In this document: one piece after another, positions 1-10,994 of the stretch
Position numbering within the stretch: the first letter of the stretch is position 1
Layout of the letters: each line of letters begins with the position of its first letter
Source of the DNA: Megalonaias nervosa
Lineage: Eukaryota; Mollusca; Bivalvia; Unionida; Unionidae
Length of the DNA: 64,000 nucleotides
Assembly (NCBI GenBank): GCA_016617855.1
Contig: JAECUM010000792.1
Span: 124,001-188,000, forward strand
Reading direction: 5' to 3'
Program-made: the position numbers and the translations under genes
Notes under the pieces: model-generated
Seen by the model: only the letters and a program-made list of their open reading frames with translations
Database searches by the model: none
What the model was told of the DNA's origin: nothing

Positions 1-779
1 CACATATATATGGGTTATGTCAACTGAAGATAATAATATATTAAATGTATACACTTATCTTTAGGATGTTTTTAATAAAGACCAATACTTTGTTTAACTG
101 CCATTCTCTACTTCGCTTGTTTCTAGTTAGGAAATATTAGCTCCATTTTATTGTCCTTGACTAAATAATAAAACATACTTATTTTTATAAGACACTGACA
201 AAGTACCATACCTATATTAACTTGCAACTGGTTCATTTGCTGTATGTCTTGTGGTTGTTATTATGACAGGATTCAGTTTGTTTGACATGTCCAATCTTTA
301 ACTTATTTCAGTATGAAAATAGAAACTGAATGGTAATGATTTGAGTAGCCCTCTACTTGAATAGAAGGTTGTTATTGAATTTTAAAACAATTTAAAATTT
401 CCACACAAAGAGTCCACTACAGTAGGTAACATATTCCTTTCTAAAGTTTAAGACTTTAGACCTGTTACACACATTAACAATGACCTTGTTTGGAATATTC
501 GGATGTTTAATGCAAAACTAAATTGAAATTTTATAGGAAACCTTAACTGGCAAGGGCAAATACATGGCAGATTAGCATGATATTCGAAGGTCTTTACACC
601 AGGATGCGTTCTCTAAATTTGGTTAAATTGTGATGAGCTATCTTTGAGAGGTCAAATCCAGTCAGATTCTATTTTTACCATCAGTATCCATACTGGATCA
701 AAATTTGGAAGTATTTTTACAAATTCTTAAAGTACGTTTCAGCTGCATTGGTTCGAGTCAAGTTATTTTCAATTTCTTT

Positions 780-1330
780 GAGAACAAAATTAAAAATGCT
801 ATTTTCTATATTTACTAGCGCTGGCAATATTTGACATATCAGCATCATTTGATACATACACAAGTAAATACTTAATTAAATAAATGCTAAAAATATGCTG
901 ACTGTTTTGCATTTCAGAAGACGTTGTTTAAAGATTTCTATATTGGAGTGTGGATCAGAACACAGATGAACGGCCTTCATACTAGGATGGTTGTATTAAA
1001 ATGTGGTTAAATTCCTTTAAATGGTATTTGAGAATTAGTCATTTCAGGATTTTTTTGTTTAAATTTAGAAATGATACCGTATAAGTGATAGTTCCACATA
1101 ATTTGATTAAATTTGATTTTTTTCTTTCAAAGTTTGTCAAGTATAGTTGAGCAGTGGTTGAGAAAGTTTGCATTTATTGCTATATTTAATAGTGGAAAAG
1201 CATGATTCATAAAATAAAGAAACAAAAGCATTTAGATTGAGGTGCTTTCTGTCAAAATTTGACAAGTGCAATAGTTTTGTGAATCTTTTTATAATTATGT
1301 AAGTAATGGCATCGATTTTAGATCTTCAAC
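780..1330. repeat. Diverged intronic repeat family, copies across the window
   Basis: This stretch contains poorly conserved units with a recurring core like cagtggttgttgagaag, followed by a few T/A-rich bases and a phrase like tagcaacatttgcca. Related stretches occur at 4260-4800, 12535-13130, 14190-14530 and 26080-27540. The units have no coding capacity that I can see. They look like an old interspersed or tandem family that spread through introns of this locus and its flank. Confidence 0.45.
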
Positions 1331-1489
1331 TGCATCAGCGAAGATGCGGTCTTCGTATATTTTCAGTCCAATTCTGTTATGTGTTTGGAAGTTAGCTGTT
1401 GTAAAAATATTCTATTCTTAGCAATAGTCGCAATGTTGTTGGTAAATCAGTATAATTTGTAAGAATACTAGAATTATGTGAGATTGTAT

Positions 1490-1890
1490 CCTTCCTGGAC
1501 AGGGCAAGACAGGACACCATGGCGTGTTCTGTAGCTCTTACAATTTCAGTTCGAAATGCAGTTACCAAGTAGATTCATCACATGCAATATATAAAATGTG
1601 AACGTTGAATACAAAAACCTTGATAATCATGCGTACAACACGTAGCATAAGTTGGATAACTTTAGCTAGACTGTATTGACATAGTAAAGAGATAGGATTT
1701 TACCTTAACATTGAGTCTGTGAGGGATGTGCACTTAAGTATAGAATTAACATCTGTTGTCAAGGAGATAAGTATGCTAAGACTCAAATATTAATATTAAA
1801 AGCCAGCCAATTTATTTGTCATGTGACCTGCATTCATGTAAAATGTTAACGTTGAATAAAAACTCCTTGATACTCATACATACAATTTAT
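1490..1890 (+). repeat. SINE-like relic with a duplicated tail
   Basis: Positions 1495-1575 resemble the body of the SINE-like element at 4858-5095 (phrases like ctcttacaatttcagttcga). The phrase aaaatgtgaacgttgaata occurs near 1595 and again, with small changes, near 1839, a spacing of about 244 bases. No intact box A is visible. Confidence 0.35.
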
Positions 1891-2087
1891 TGTGAAGAAA
1901 TTATGTGTTGACTGCTGATTGTTTCCAGGGACTAAAAAGCTCTATTACTATTTTCTAATGACGGCTAAATATGTATTCGATGATGATAAGTACCGAACAA
2001 AGGAACTTTGTTCTGCACAAAAAACTATCACCTTTTGCTCACTTGGTGATGAGGCCAAGTGAGATTATGTAATGGTTCTGCAGCGGT

Positions 2088-2312
2088 GTTGTGTTGTATG
2101 CCAACTTTGACAGACCATATTGTGGTATGAAAGTGTAATAGGTTTGTGTTGTATGCCAACTTTGACAGACCATATTGTGGTATGAAAACGTAATAGGTTT
2201 GTGTTGTATGCCAACTTTTACAGACCATATTGTGGTATGAAAGCGTAATAGGTTTGTGTTGTATGCCAACTTTGACGGACCATATTGTGGTATGAAAGCG
2301 TAATAGGTTTGT
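2088..2312. repeat. 55-bp tandem repeat, about four copies
   Basis: Each unit begins ggtttgtgttgtatgccaac and continues with ctttgacagaccatattgtg. Copies differ at only a few positions. Two open frames across it are repeat artefacts, since 55 is not a multiple of three and both strands stay open by chance. Confidence 0.9.
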
Positions 2313-2519
2313 TGTACAAATGATACTGATCTGCTAACAACTATGGGAACCGTTACTAAAAATAGAACAAATCTTAACAAATATTTATTCTCAGAAACAA
2401 CTAGCAATATGTCTGAGGAGATTTTGAGGAAAGGTGACTTGGCAAATAAAGACATTCTAATTTTGTACAAACTATATTAAAACTTGAAAAAACTTACGAC
2501 TTCTCAGAAAATAGAAATT

Positions 2520-2990
2520 CAAAAGGAATATCCTGACAAAACTTATGTTCAGATTTGAACAAGTGATGCTGATCCAATATAAAATGTTGCAGTTGTCGCT
2601 ATAAAAGCAGAAAAACCTTCAAATTACCTATTCTATAAGGCGCAAATTGGAATCAGATGAAATTTAATAGGAAGAATCCCGATATGATGGCTTCTCAAGT
2701 ATATATAAGAAAGGAGAATCCGTCATCAAGTGTGGTTGCCATTACAAAAGTTTTAAAACTTTCCTAATGACTTGCAATAAATAAGAAGAAAACCACGTTG
2801 AACAATGTTTCGCCAAATTCGAAAGAATGCAGGAGTGTCGTGAATGTCAATCCAGTTTGTTGTCAAATATGGAAGTTGTTGCTTAAACAAAAAAAGGATG
2901 CATCGCCAGCAAGTATCATACTAACCAATATTTCTATGCCAACTGGTCTTGCATTAAGCGTTTATAAGGATGTTGGCTAGGTGAGAGATC
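2520..2990 (+). repeat. Relic repeat, paralogous to 6240-6740
   Basis: The two stretches share ordered short matches: tatcctgaca, ttgcagtt/ttgcagct, a phrase encoding N-R-K-x-P-D-M in both, and accattacaaaa. Order and spacing are kept over about 450 bases, so they are probably two decayed copies of one element. I do not recognise the family. Confidence 0.4.
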
Positions 2991-3097
2991 TTGGGTCAAC
3001 TAAGGTCTTTTGCTATTATTTTGTATGTTGATATTTTCAAAGATGATTTGTTTAACTATATAACTTTCCTTGTTTCCATACGCAAGAAGTTGCTGAA

Positions 3098-3098
<1 letters not shown>

Positions 3099-3144
<46 letters not shown>
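3099..3144. repeat. AAT microsatellite
   Basis: About 15 perfect aat units, giving a poly-Tyr run on the minus strand that is not a gene. Confidence 0.95.
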
Positions 3145-3145
<1 letters not shown>

Positions 3146-3289
3146 CATACAGGGTAATTGTAAATGAAATAATATCAAACAGTGAATGATAATTTACACG
3201 TAAAACATTGCTTTTCAAAACTGGGATCATTAGAATAACTCCATACTTTTCAAAATTTACTAGAATTGTGAATATTAATTTCACGTCAC

Positions 3290-3295
3290 TTTAAT
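3290..3295 (-). terminator. Candidate polyadenylation signal (ATTAAA) of the receptor gene
   Basis: ATTAAA on the minus strand lies 313 bases after the stop codon. The canonical AATAAA is not seen until positions 2389-2384, about 1.2 kb downstream. ATTAAA is the commonest variant signal in animals. Such a hexamer is frequent by chance in AT-rich DNA, so this is only a candidate. Confidence 0.28.
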
Positions 3296-3608
3296 GAATG
3301 CCGTTCGAATCTCTTCTCCATTTTCCATTGATCATCTTCCTGATCTTGGCATTTTCTTCACCACCACTTTTACTACCAAGAGTTTGTCAAATTAACCGCA
3401 TTATCTTTTCTATTCCTGTACAGTTATTATGTTCATAGTCTTTAAGAGCTGTTTGATTGCTATGGCGAAGCTTTTCCTCCAATATTAGTGCTACCTAATT
3501 GCCCACTTTGCGCGTGAGTGTCTCTATGTACTTTCAGGTAACTTGCCTGGTGCATCGATTTCAATGGACACTCTCTCGTCATGGTAAGGCTCGTGTTTGT
3601 TGTTACTA

Positions 3609-4074
3609 TTAGAACTTCGGTGGATAAATTTGCACATCGTTTGTGTCATCATATTCTTCCATGTAGTTGTTAGTATCACCATCTACTGGTTCAGATTTTG
3701 TTGGTGGCACCAGGTTGCTGTCATCAAATGCATCATGATCAGGCTCATTTTTGTTGTTACCATTAGTACCACCCATTGGATAAATCTGCACATCATTGGT
3801 GTCATCAAGTACTTCCATGTAGTCGTTTCCACTATTAGCACCACCTATTGGTTCAGATGTTGTAGGCCGCTCCAGGTACGTGTCATCATACGCGTAATGG
3901 TACTTTGCGGAGTCAACTTGATTAAACTGAGCACGATGAATGTCTATTCTCAGCAACCCTTGCTGCATGTCCTGTTCAGCAACAGACACCATATCGGTTA
4001 TCTCCCTTGCTAACACACTGAAGTTAGGCCGATCCTGTGGGTCAACTAGCCAACATTTCTGCATGATATCATAC
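3609..4074 (-). CDS. Exon E10: end of kinase domain and duplicated tyrosine tail; stop codon
   Basis: Last coding exon, acceptor ctctctttcag, one base completing Leu, then 154 codons and TAA. YDIMQKCW and DRPNF close the kinase domain (helices H and I, with the buried Arg of the DRP motif). About 115 residues of acidic, Asn/Asp-rich tail follow. The tail contains an imperfect duplication of roughly 52-54 residues: DDTYLERPTTSEP, DYMEVLDDTNDVQIYP, then DDSNLVPPTKSEP, NYMEEYDDTNDVQIYP. Each module offers a YME site and an IYP site. In vertebrate MET the tail has a bidentate docking site with two YV-x-V/YVNV motifs; here the analogous role would fall to the YME tyrosines, which is inference. The two modules share the identical DDTNDVQIYP core, so the duplication looks recent or is under constraint. 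Confidence 0.95.
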
Positions 4075-4857
4075 CTGAAAGAGAGAGATGTTTCTTGTAA
4101 ATGATTTTTAAAACAAGAGGCGCACGCAGATCAGATATTACTAAACTGAATGACATTTGCCTAACAATGAAAATAAAGAGTACTTGTCTACTGAACCATG
4201 GTCTGCATACATTTCTTATAGTGTTCTTCATTGCATATGTCATGAGCAAAATTGTTTAAAATTTCATCAGTTTGTTTATCATCATCCATGTGAGACGCCA
4301 CATCATTATTATTTGTCATTCTGAAGAACCTTATGTCAGAAGGTTTTCTGCCAAAGTCGGTCGAATTCTGTTGGACATTTTTTTTAAGAAAGAGTTGTGT
4401 AAATGCCTTTCACTTTTTCGTAATGATGGCCATATATAAGGACACATTTCAATTACTGTTTCCATTGAAAAGTAAATCCAGTTGAGCAGTTGTTGATAAG
4501 AAACTTTTTAAAAATTTGTATAGCAACATCAGCCAAATCTAACTGCGCATACGCAATTGTAAAATTATTCTATTGAATGGTGTATTAAACGATATCTATA
4601 TGTTTTTCTATGTTTATATTAATGAGAGCCATATTTTTTATATCAGATCAGTATGATTTGTTTCTCCGAAGGGCACTGATGGCAGCTTAAGTTCTATTTG
4701 GTCAGATTTTACTCAGCAGTTTTGTTGTTTAGTATAATTCGTTTACATTGTCTGTAGTTTATATTTGATCGCAGACAAGCATCCATTTTAGAGATTTTAA
4801 AAGGCTTTAGAATTGAAGAGTTACTATTGAATTTTTGTCAAGATTCATTTAGCTGTT

Positions 4858-5095
4858 TCAACGTTTATTGATGACAACCGTGGTATGTGGTTGACCGGCT
4901 TCATCTGTAAGGATGCCGGAGTCAAGAAGAGAAGAGTGTGGGTTTGAATCCTGCCCAGACAATACCTGATTGGACGCCTTGAGTTGTTTCGAAGTTCTTA
5001 CGATTGCAATTAGAAATGCATACCATGTAAACCAACTAAAATTAGCAATTGCAGGTAAATTTATCCCATGTGACATACAGAGTTATTCATTTAAA
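4858..5095 (+). mobile_element. Probable tRNA-derived SINE
   Basis: A candidate box A (tggtatgtggttga) near 4880 is followed about 55 bases later by a box B like gtgggtttgaatcctgc near 4938. That spacing and order match an RNA polymerase III promoter of tRNA origin. The downstream body resembles 1495-1575. No target-site duplication was found. This is a short non-coding retroelement that relies on a LINE for movement. Confidence 0.5.
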
Positions 5096-5099
5096 CAAA

Positions 5100-6870
5100 C
5101 ATCTTGAAGAGTGTACGTAATATAAGTGGCCTAGGTTGGTTCAAGAACATTAGCACACATGACGAACATAAGGCGTGATACAGACAGTGTGACAGACATA
5201 CACATAATTATCCTGCTATGTTTCTTTCTACTCAGATACTAATATTGCAATACGTTTATTTAGACCAGAGACCATGCTTATCATGTAGTCACTATCCCAT
5301 GAGAGGACACACTCCATATCTGATTTTGCATTGGAGAGAGACAAAGCACTAAAGACAAGATCTCTTCATAACTTTCTACAATGGACACAATATTCTAAGA
5401 GCCTTTTGGTAATAAAGGTAAGGATGGAAGGTGGTGATGGTGGCAACTTCAACGGTTCATCAAGGTTGTTTTCATCAAATTTTAAAGGGCATTATAAAAT
5501 TAACAACAACGCATTCGCATTGCCGAAAGAGAAAAAGGTAATAATCTTCCATGCATAATGGTCAAGAAAATATTTTTCACCTCTCTGAATCAATATATAA
5601 TAGTAAGGAGAAAGAACACAAGAATGATTTGCATACATTGTGTGTTCTTAAACATCAAAGTTATCTAACAATCAGATCATTTTTATCAAATTAAGATATT
5701 CATGAATATTATCAGCATATTAATTTCAAGATGAAAGGTGTAACAGGATACAATATATTGAAAATACAATATGGGTACAATGTACATGGATAGAAGATAA
5801 TGAGGATACAATACAAGTATCGATGTAAATGGATCAAAGATACTGCGGATACAATAGGAGTTTCGGTGTACATGGATCCAAGATATTTAGGATACAATTA
5901 ACGAATAGCTGATAAACAGGAGTCGCTCAAATCTAAAAATGGCACCACTTTTGTGATGATCAAGGTAGAATAATGATGTGTATCTATTCAAGAACATTGA
6001 ACTTCAATCACACTTCAAACGAGTTCATAAGATACATTATTTATTATATACGTTATTATCGCAGTAAAGCTTCCATACCATTATTGTATTGCGAAGAAAT
6101 GCCCCTTTAACAGTTGATTTTCATATGGAGATACTGACTGTCAGACTTTGTATCATATTTGTTCTGCACAGTCAAAATTTATTTTTAGTTCACATGGCTA
6201 CGAGTGTTTAAAAAGTGATGAAATGAATTTGACCAACTTTGAAAGTAAATGTCCTGAGTTAAACCATATCATGTTTGAATAAAATATGGTGATCTTGTAT
6301 CAAATATTGCAGCTTTGGCGACACCAAAAAACAAAACACCGCCGAAAAACTTAAAATGGTATTTTCATAACAACTGCAAGATATAATTTTTTATTAAGCT
6401 TAACAGAAAGTATCCTGACATGATTACTTCACATGTTTGTAATAAATCGTCCTAATCAGCCATCCAATTTTGGTACCATTACAAAAATATATAACTATTT
6501 CAATACCTTTTAGAAAGGATAATAACAAATTAACTCGACCAAAATTTTACCAAATTGGAAGAATGCGTACTGGTATGAAGGTTTTGCAATTTTATACAAA
6601 TGATGGTTGCTTTTCCTTAAAACAGATAGCAAGTCTTATTGTCAGCAAGCGTCTTACTAAACAAATTATGCCGATTGTTTGCTTTTACACGGATGTCAGT
6701 CTTATGAGTAATCTAAGGCTGCATAAGGCATCTTTATTTATGTTTTTGTTTTCAAACTAATTCTTTGATAACATAGCTGCACATTTTATACCTAAGCGAC
6801 TACTACTACTACTACTACTAATAGGTTGTACATGAAAAAATATTGAAATGTGTATTAAAATGATTGGTAT
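5100..6870. other. Intron stretch without recognised gene
   Basis: Intron between E10 and E9. An open frame at 5331-5558 has no features I recognise. Positions 5710-5900 contain loosely repeated ggatacaat-type phrases. Positions 6240-6740 are the second copy of the 2520-2990 relic, and 6800-6821 is a short ACT microsatellite. Confidence 0.5.
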
Positions 6871-7758
6871 TGTTATGAATATTAATTTAATTATTTGTTT
6901 GTTAGTTTTAAATTGTTTTATTCCATTACATGAATTTGTAATGTAATATTTTTTACTGGTTTTGACATTTTCTAGAAATTCAGTTTAGTTCTGCTTGACC
7001 TGTTATTTTATTTTTTTTTCACTGGTAAACACCTAATTACAGAAATAATGTATCTAGTTTCTGACCTTGTTTCAGAGTCAATGACAGTTTTAGTAAACAA
7101 CTTTTTAAAATTCTTTCTCATAGTAAGAATTATCAAGTTGAATCAAGGTCATACCTGGACAACGTGACAAATAACATAACAAACCTTTATTTTTTATAGA
7201 AGGTTGACCCTCATCCGGGAATCTGTTTTGCGTCTAAAACTTGTGTATAACTGTTGCCTTTATAGAGATTGTTCAGTCGGGCTTAAAACATTTGACACAT
7301 TAAGTTATGTTATTGACCAGTTTGAGTTGAACTTTTATTTTCTTCAGATTATTGAATTTCAAGTGATTTTTTCTCTGGAAATACGTAAGTGCTCTTACAA
7401 AACTCTTGGACAAAGATATTTATTGAAATTTATACGGAATTTAAAACTGGATTATTTTTTTCTCTGATTCAATAAGGAACATTTGACACAACAGTACTTC
7501 GCAAACTACTCCAGATGTCATCACCTTCCATTTTGGATTTCATCGGAACTCGAACTCAGATTCATTCAGGATTTGTAATACTAGGACTGCAACTTTTTAA
7601 TTCTTGGATTATATTTGGATTTGATATGTAAAACCGTAAGTTCTTTTTTCTAATTTTTCACTTGGTATTCTAGGGAAATAAATTATTTGTTAAATTTTAC
7701 AAAGCTTGTTGTCTTCACTCTTTTCTTCTACTTTGTGTAAGAGCCTAGACTCGTAACA
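6871..7758 (+). repeat. 5' LTR of the Gmr1-like element
   Basis: 888 bp, starting tgttatgaat and ending tcgtaaca. It aligns end to end, in reverse orientation, with the 884-bp solo LTR at 17698-18581 and with the LTR at 46273-47189. Shared landmarks include ctagggaaataaatta, aaagcttgttgtcttcac and actcttttct near its 3' end. The flank before it is gtat, but without a 3' LTR the target duplication cannot be confirmed. Confidence 0.85.
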
Positions 7759-7764
7759 GAAAAG

Positions 7765-7777
7765 TGGACGCTCGTCC
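7765..7777 (+). promoter_or_regulatory. Candidate primer-binding site
   Basis: tggacgctcgtcc begins six bases after the LTR. A primer-binding site usually starts with TGG, matching the CCA end of a tRNA. The offset is larger than usual and the stretch is itself partly self-complementary (ggac and gtcc), so the assignment is weak. Confidence 0.3.
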
Positions 7778-7923
7778 TTGGGATATATGAATGTTGGCTA
7801 AAATAAAATTCAGAAATTTTTGTTGTTTGAAATTTAAATTCCCCTAGTTTTCAGAATTTTTTAAAATCCCAAGTATTACTTAAAATTTTAGAAATCTTTA
7901 GTAAATCAACAGGCTATTTTACA

Positions 7924-9175
7924 ATGTCATCAAAAGTGGAGATCTTTCTTTCAAATCCTATCCAGGAACAGTTAGAATTCTTGAAAAAAAAAGATAATTT
8001 GCTTCAGCTTGCCAGAAAATATATCTTTCTGAGGCAAAAGCTTCTTTAACGTAGCAAGAAATAAAAACATTTTGGACCAGTATTTGTTGGGAAAGAATTT
8101 GTTGGATAAAAGTGCTTTGGCTTTGATCAGTAAGTCTGTATCAGACTCTGACACAAAAATAAAGGAATTAAAATTAAAACACAAGATGGAATTGGAGTTA
8201 AGAAAGCTTGAGCTTCAGAAACGGAAAACAAAATGCAGATACAACTGGAAAAAGAGGAGAGAGAAATAAATGCAGTTGCAATTTGAGAAAGAGGAGAGGG
8301 AGACAGAAAGAAGAGAAACAAATGCAGTCGCAATTTGAGAAAGAGGAGAGAGAGAAACAAATGCAGTTACAATAGGAGAAAGAGGAGAGAGAGACAGACA
8401 GACAGAAAGAAGAGAAACAAATGCAGTTGCAACTTGAGAAAGAGGAGAGAGAGAGAGAGAAACAAATGCAGTTACAATCGGAGAAAGAGGATAGAGAGAG
8501 ATTCAAATGCAAAGAGAGAATGATGAAAGTGAATATCAATTTAGATGAAGAGAATTAGAGCTGCAAGTGAAAGGATATTCCCACTATACATACAAACTCA
8601 GGTTTTGATGTTACTCAGAATATTAGGTTAGTGCCCCATTTTAGAGAAAAAGAAGTAGACAAATATTTTCATCAGTTTGAAAAAAATGCTGAAAATTTGA
8701 AATTGCCATGGGAGCATTGGAGTCTATTCTTACAATATGCATTTACTGGTAAAGCCAGTGATATTTACAATTCACTGTCACTACAGCAAAGTGCTGACTA
8801 TGATCTAGTTAAGGATTGCATCGTAAAGGGTTATGAGTTAGTCCCTGAGGCTTATCAGCAAAAATTCAGGAACTATATAAAAGAAGCTGGACAAACTCAT
8901 GTCGAATTTGCAAGAGAAAAAAAGAAGTTATTTGATAGATGGTGCTTAGCCAATAAAATTGATCAAGTTTAGGAAAGTCTCAGACAACTTGCATTACTTG
9001 AAGAGTTCAAGAACTGTGTCCATAGTGACATTAAGACTTATCTTGATGAGAGCAAGGTGGAAACGTTGGAAAATGCTTCTCGTACTGCTGAAGAGTATTT
9101 TTTAGCTCATAAAATTTCTTTTGTAGGCAAGGCTTCCACTCAGCAGTCTACTGGTAAAAAAGGTATTTTTGCTTA
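7924..9175 (+). pseudogene. gag of the Gmr1-like element, broken
   Basis: An ATG at 7924 starts MSSKVEIFLSNP, a plausible Gag N-terminus. From about 8070 to 8560 the sequence is a Glu/Arg/Gln-rich coiled-coil stretch built from repeated gagagaaacaaatgcagtt phrases. The best-preserved part, 8631-8972, encodes a Gag capsid-like region with FREKEVDKYFHQFEK, PWEHW, LSLQQSADY and VEFAREK-x-LFDRW; it stops at TAG and continues in another frame. Gag packages element RNA into particles. A frameshift and several stops separate the pieces. Confidence 0.75.
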
Positions 9176-9249
9176 ATACGAGCCCTTCTAAATTTGAATC
9201 TGGCACAACTGTTAGAAATCAAGTTTCTGACAAACCTGATCAGAAATGC

Positions 9250-9320
9250 TTGTCTCCTCCTACGTGTACGTATTGCTAGAAGAAAGGACACGTTATTTCT
9301 GATTGCTACAAATTCAAAAA
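9250..9320 (+). pseudogene. Gag zinc knuckle with internal stop
   Basis: A CCHC-type knuckle is visible: TGT-ACG-TAT-TGC, then in-frame TAG at 9277-9279, then KKGHVISDC. The pattern is C-x2-C-x4-H-x4-C, with the stop in the residue right after the second Cys. The same knuckle occurs on the minus strand near 45110-45175. It would bind element RNA. Confidence 0.7.
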
Positions 9321-9439
9321 AATAAGCACCAGAATCAAGACAGACCTAATCCAAATGCTCTTATTTCTAAGAGGTGAAAGTCACTCTCATGTACTGAAAG
9401 CAATGCACTTGTTGGGTCTAATAAACACCAGTCTGATCT

Positions 9440-9898
9440 TATTATGGAGAATTATAAACCATTCATGTCGAAGTGTTCTATATCACTCTTGGGTGAATCG
9501 GCCAATCCCATCTCTATTAATATTTTAAGGGACACGTGAGCTTCTCAGAGTCTTTTATTATCATGTACTTTGCCTTTTTCTGAGAAGTCTTCTTCTAATG
9601 AGAGTGTTCTTATTCAGTGAGTAGAGTGCGGCTTTGTTAATGTTCCTCTCCATTGTGTAAATTTGTCTCAGGATCTGTGACAGTCGGAATGGTGTCTTCT
9701 TTATCCGTTCAGGGCATTCATTTATTGCTAAGCAATGGCCTAGCTGGAGATAAGATTGTGGTTAATCCACTTGCAACTGACAAGCCTTGTTTGGAACAGA
9801 AAGCCGATCCTATTGAAAAAGAATTCCCTGGTTTATACACAGCTTGTGCAGTTACCAGAGCTATGGCAAAGAAAGCTCTTGAGAATGATGTTGATTAG
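9440..9898 (+). pseudogene. Aspartic protease region with a stop in the active site
   Basis: The active-site triad is seen as GAC-ACG-TGA-GCT-TCT-CAG at 9531-9548: D-T-stop-A-S-Q, in which a GGA or similar Gly codon has become TGA. Downstream, 9653-9898 is open and contains VTVGMVSSLSVQGIHLLLSN and LAGDKIVVNP, the flap and the hydrophobic C-terminal part of a retroviral-type protease. It is followed by a linker ending AVTRAMAKKA. Confidence 0.7.
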
Positions 9899-10229
9899 GA
9901 AAGTATCCCTTTAGCTGAAACATGTATTGGTCAGGCTTTTTATGAGGTCACTTTCACTCATTGTTTGGATCAATCAAAAGGTAATGATCACAGTGATCCT
10001 CTATTAACTACTCATTCTCTTTTTTCTAATCAGGGTGACAAACGACAATCACTTGTCATCGAACAGGAAAAAGTCCTGAGATCTCCTGTTTGTTTCAAAG
10101 GGCCATTAGTGAAGCTGAAGCCATAGAAGTACCTGTTTGGCATTTCCTTAAAAATGGGATTCTTATGAGAAAATGGTGACCTCCCGCGGAACCTGCTGGT
10201 GAGGAGTGATCAGTAAACTCCAAAATCAT

Positions 10230-10893
10230 ACAGACATGAAATTCTTAGTCTGGCCCATGAAACTCCTTTGGCTGGTCATTTAGGGATTAATAAGACTTAT
10301 CACAAGATCTCGAATCACGTCGAGTGGCCAAAAAATAAAAGTTTGTAATTACTGCAGATCTTGTCATACTTGTCAAATGGTAGGAAAACCCAATCAGAAG
10401 ATACCTAAGGCTCATCTGCAACCTATTCCTGCATTTGACGAACCATTAGCAGAATAATGGTAGATTTTGTCGGTCCCTTACCTAGACCAAGTCAAGTAGG
10501 CAATACTTGTTGACCATAATGTGTGCGTCAACAAGATTCCCAGAGGCAATTCCTTTGATGAATATTAACACTAAAACAATAGTAAAAGATTTGATACAGT
10601 TTTTGTTTACTCAATTTGGCCTTCCCAAATCTGTCCAATCGGATCAAGGGTCCAATTTTATGTCTGGAATTTTCCAGCCAGTTATGCTTGAATTTGGCAT
10701 CCAGCAATTCAAGTCAAAAGTGAAATTATGGTTTGACAGAACTTCAATGAAGGAAAATTTTGAACGTTTTAATAAAGTTCTGTCTCTCTTTCTCATTCTT
10801 CAAAATTTTCTTCAGATTAGGTATTACGGCCTTTACAAAGTTAAGAAGAAAATGAATGAATTAAACTATAATAATAGTACTCCTGGGATGTAA
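10230..10893 (+). pseudogene. Integrase (HHCC and DDE core), broken
   Basis: In one frame the N-terminal zinc-binding His pair appears in LAHETPLAGHLG and NKTYHKI; the Cys pair follows in another frame as SCHTCQMVG. The catalytic core shows a first Asp in MVDFVGPLP near 10460, a well-preserved open stretch from 10507 with CASTRFPEAIPL, a second Asp in QSDQGSNFM, and a Glu in ENFERF. Integrase inserts the cDNA copy into the genome. It precedes the reverse transcriptase, the reverse of ordinary Ty3/Gypsy. Confidence 0.8.
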
Positions 10894-10994
10894 ATAAATT
10901 ATATAAGTACCATTATGTTGAGAGAGATAGTCAGATTAATCAAGCTATTAATTTTGTTGTACCTGTCCCACTCAGTGAGGATTGAATTGATGGA

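Larger units (their letters stand above)
1..3289. other. 3' flanking region, no gene recognised
   Basis: AT-rich DNA downstream of the receptor gene. It holds a diverged SINE-like repeat (1490-1890), a 55-bp tandem repeat (2088-2312), an AAT microsatellite (3099-3144) and a relic repeat (2520-2990) that is related to 6240-6740. The longest open frames are made by the tandem repeat and are not genes. Confidence 0.6.

Noticed and set aside
2028..2470. Two overlapping minus-strand proteins with Tyr-rich repeats
   Set aside because: They are translations of the 55-bp tandem repeat in different frames.
3597..4013. Plus-strand open frame of 138 codons
   Set aside because: It is the antisense shadow of E10, whose kinase motifs and splice site are clear.
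5331..5558. Possible small gene with Gly/Asn-rich middle
   Set aside because: No homology or splice support that I can see; it lies in an intron and antisense to the receptor.
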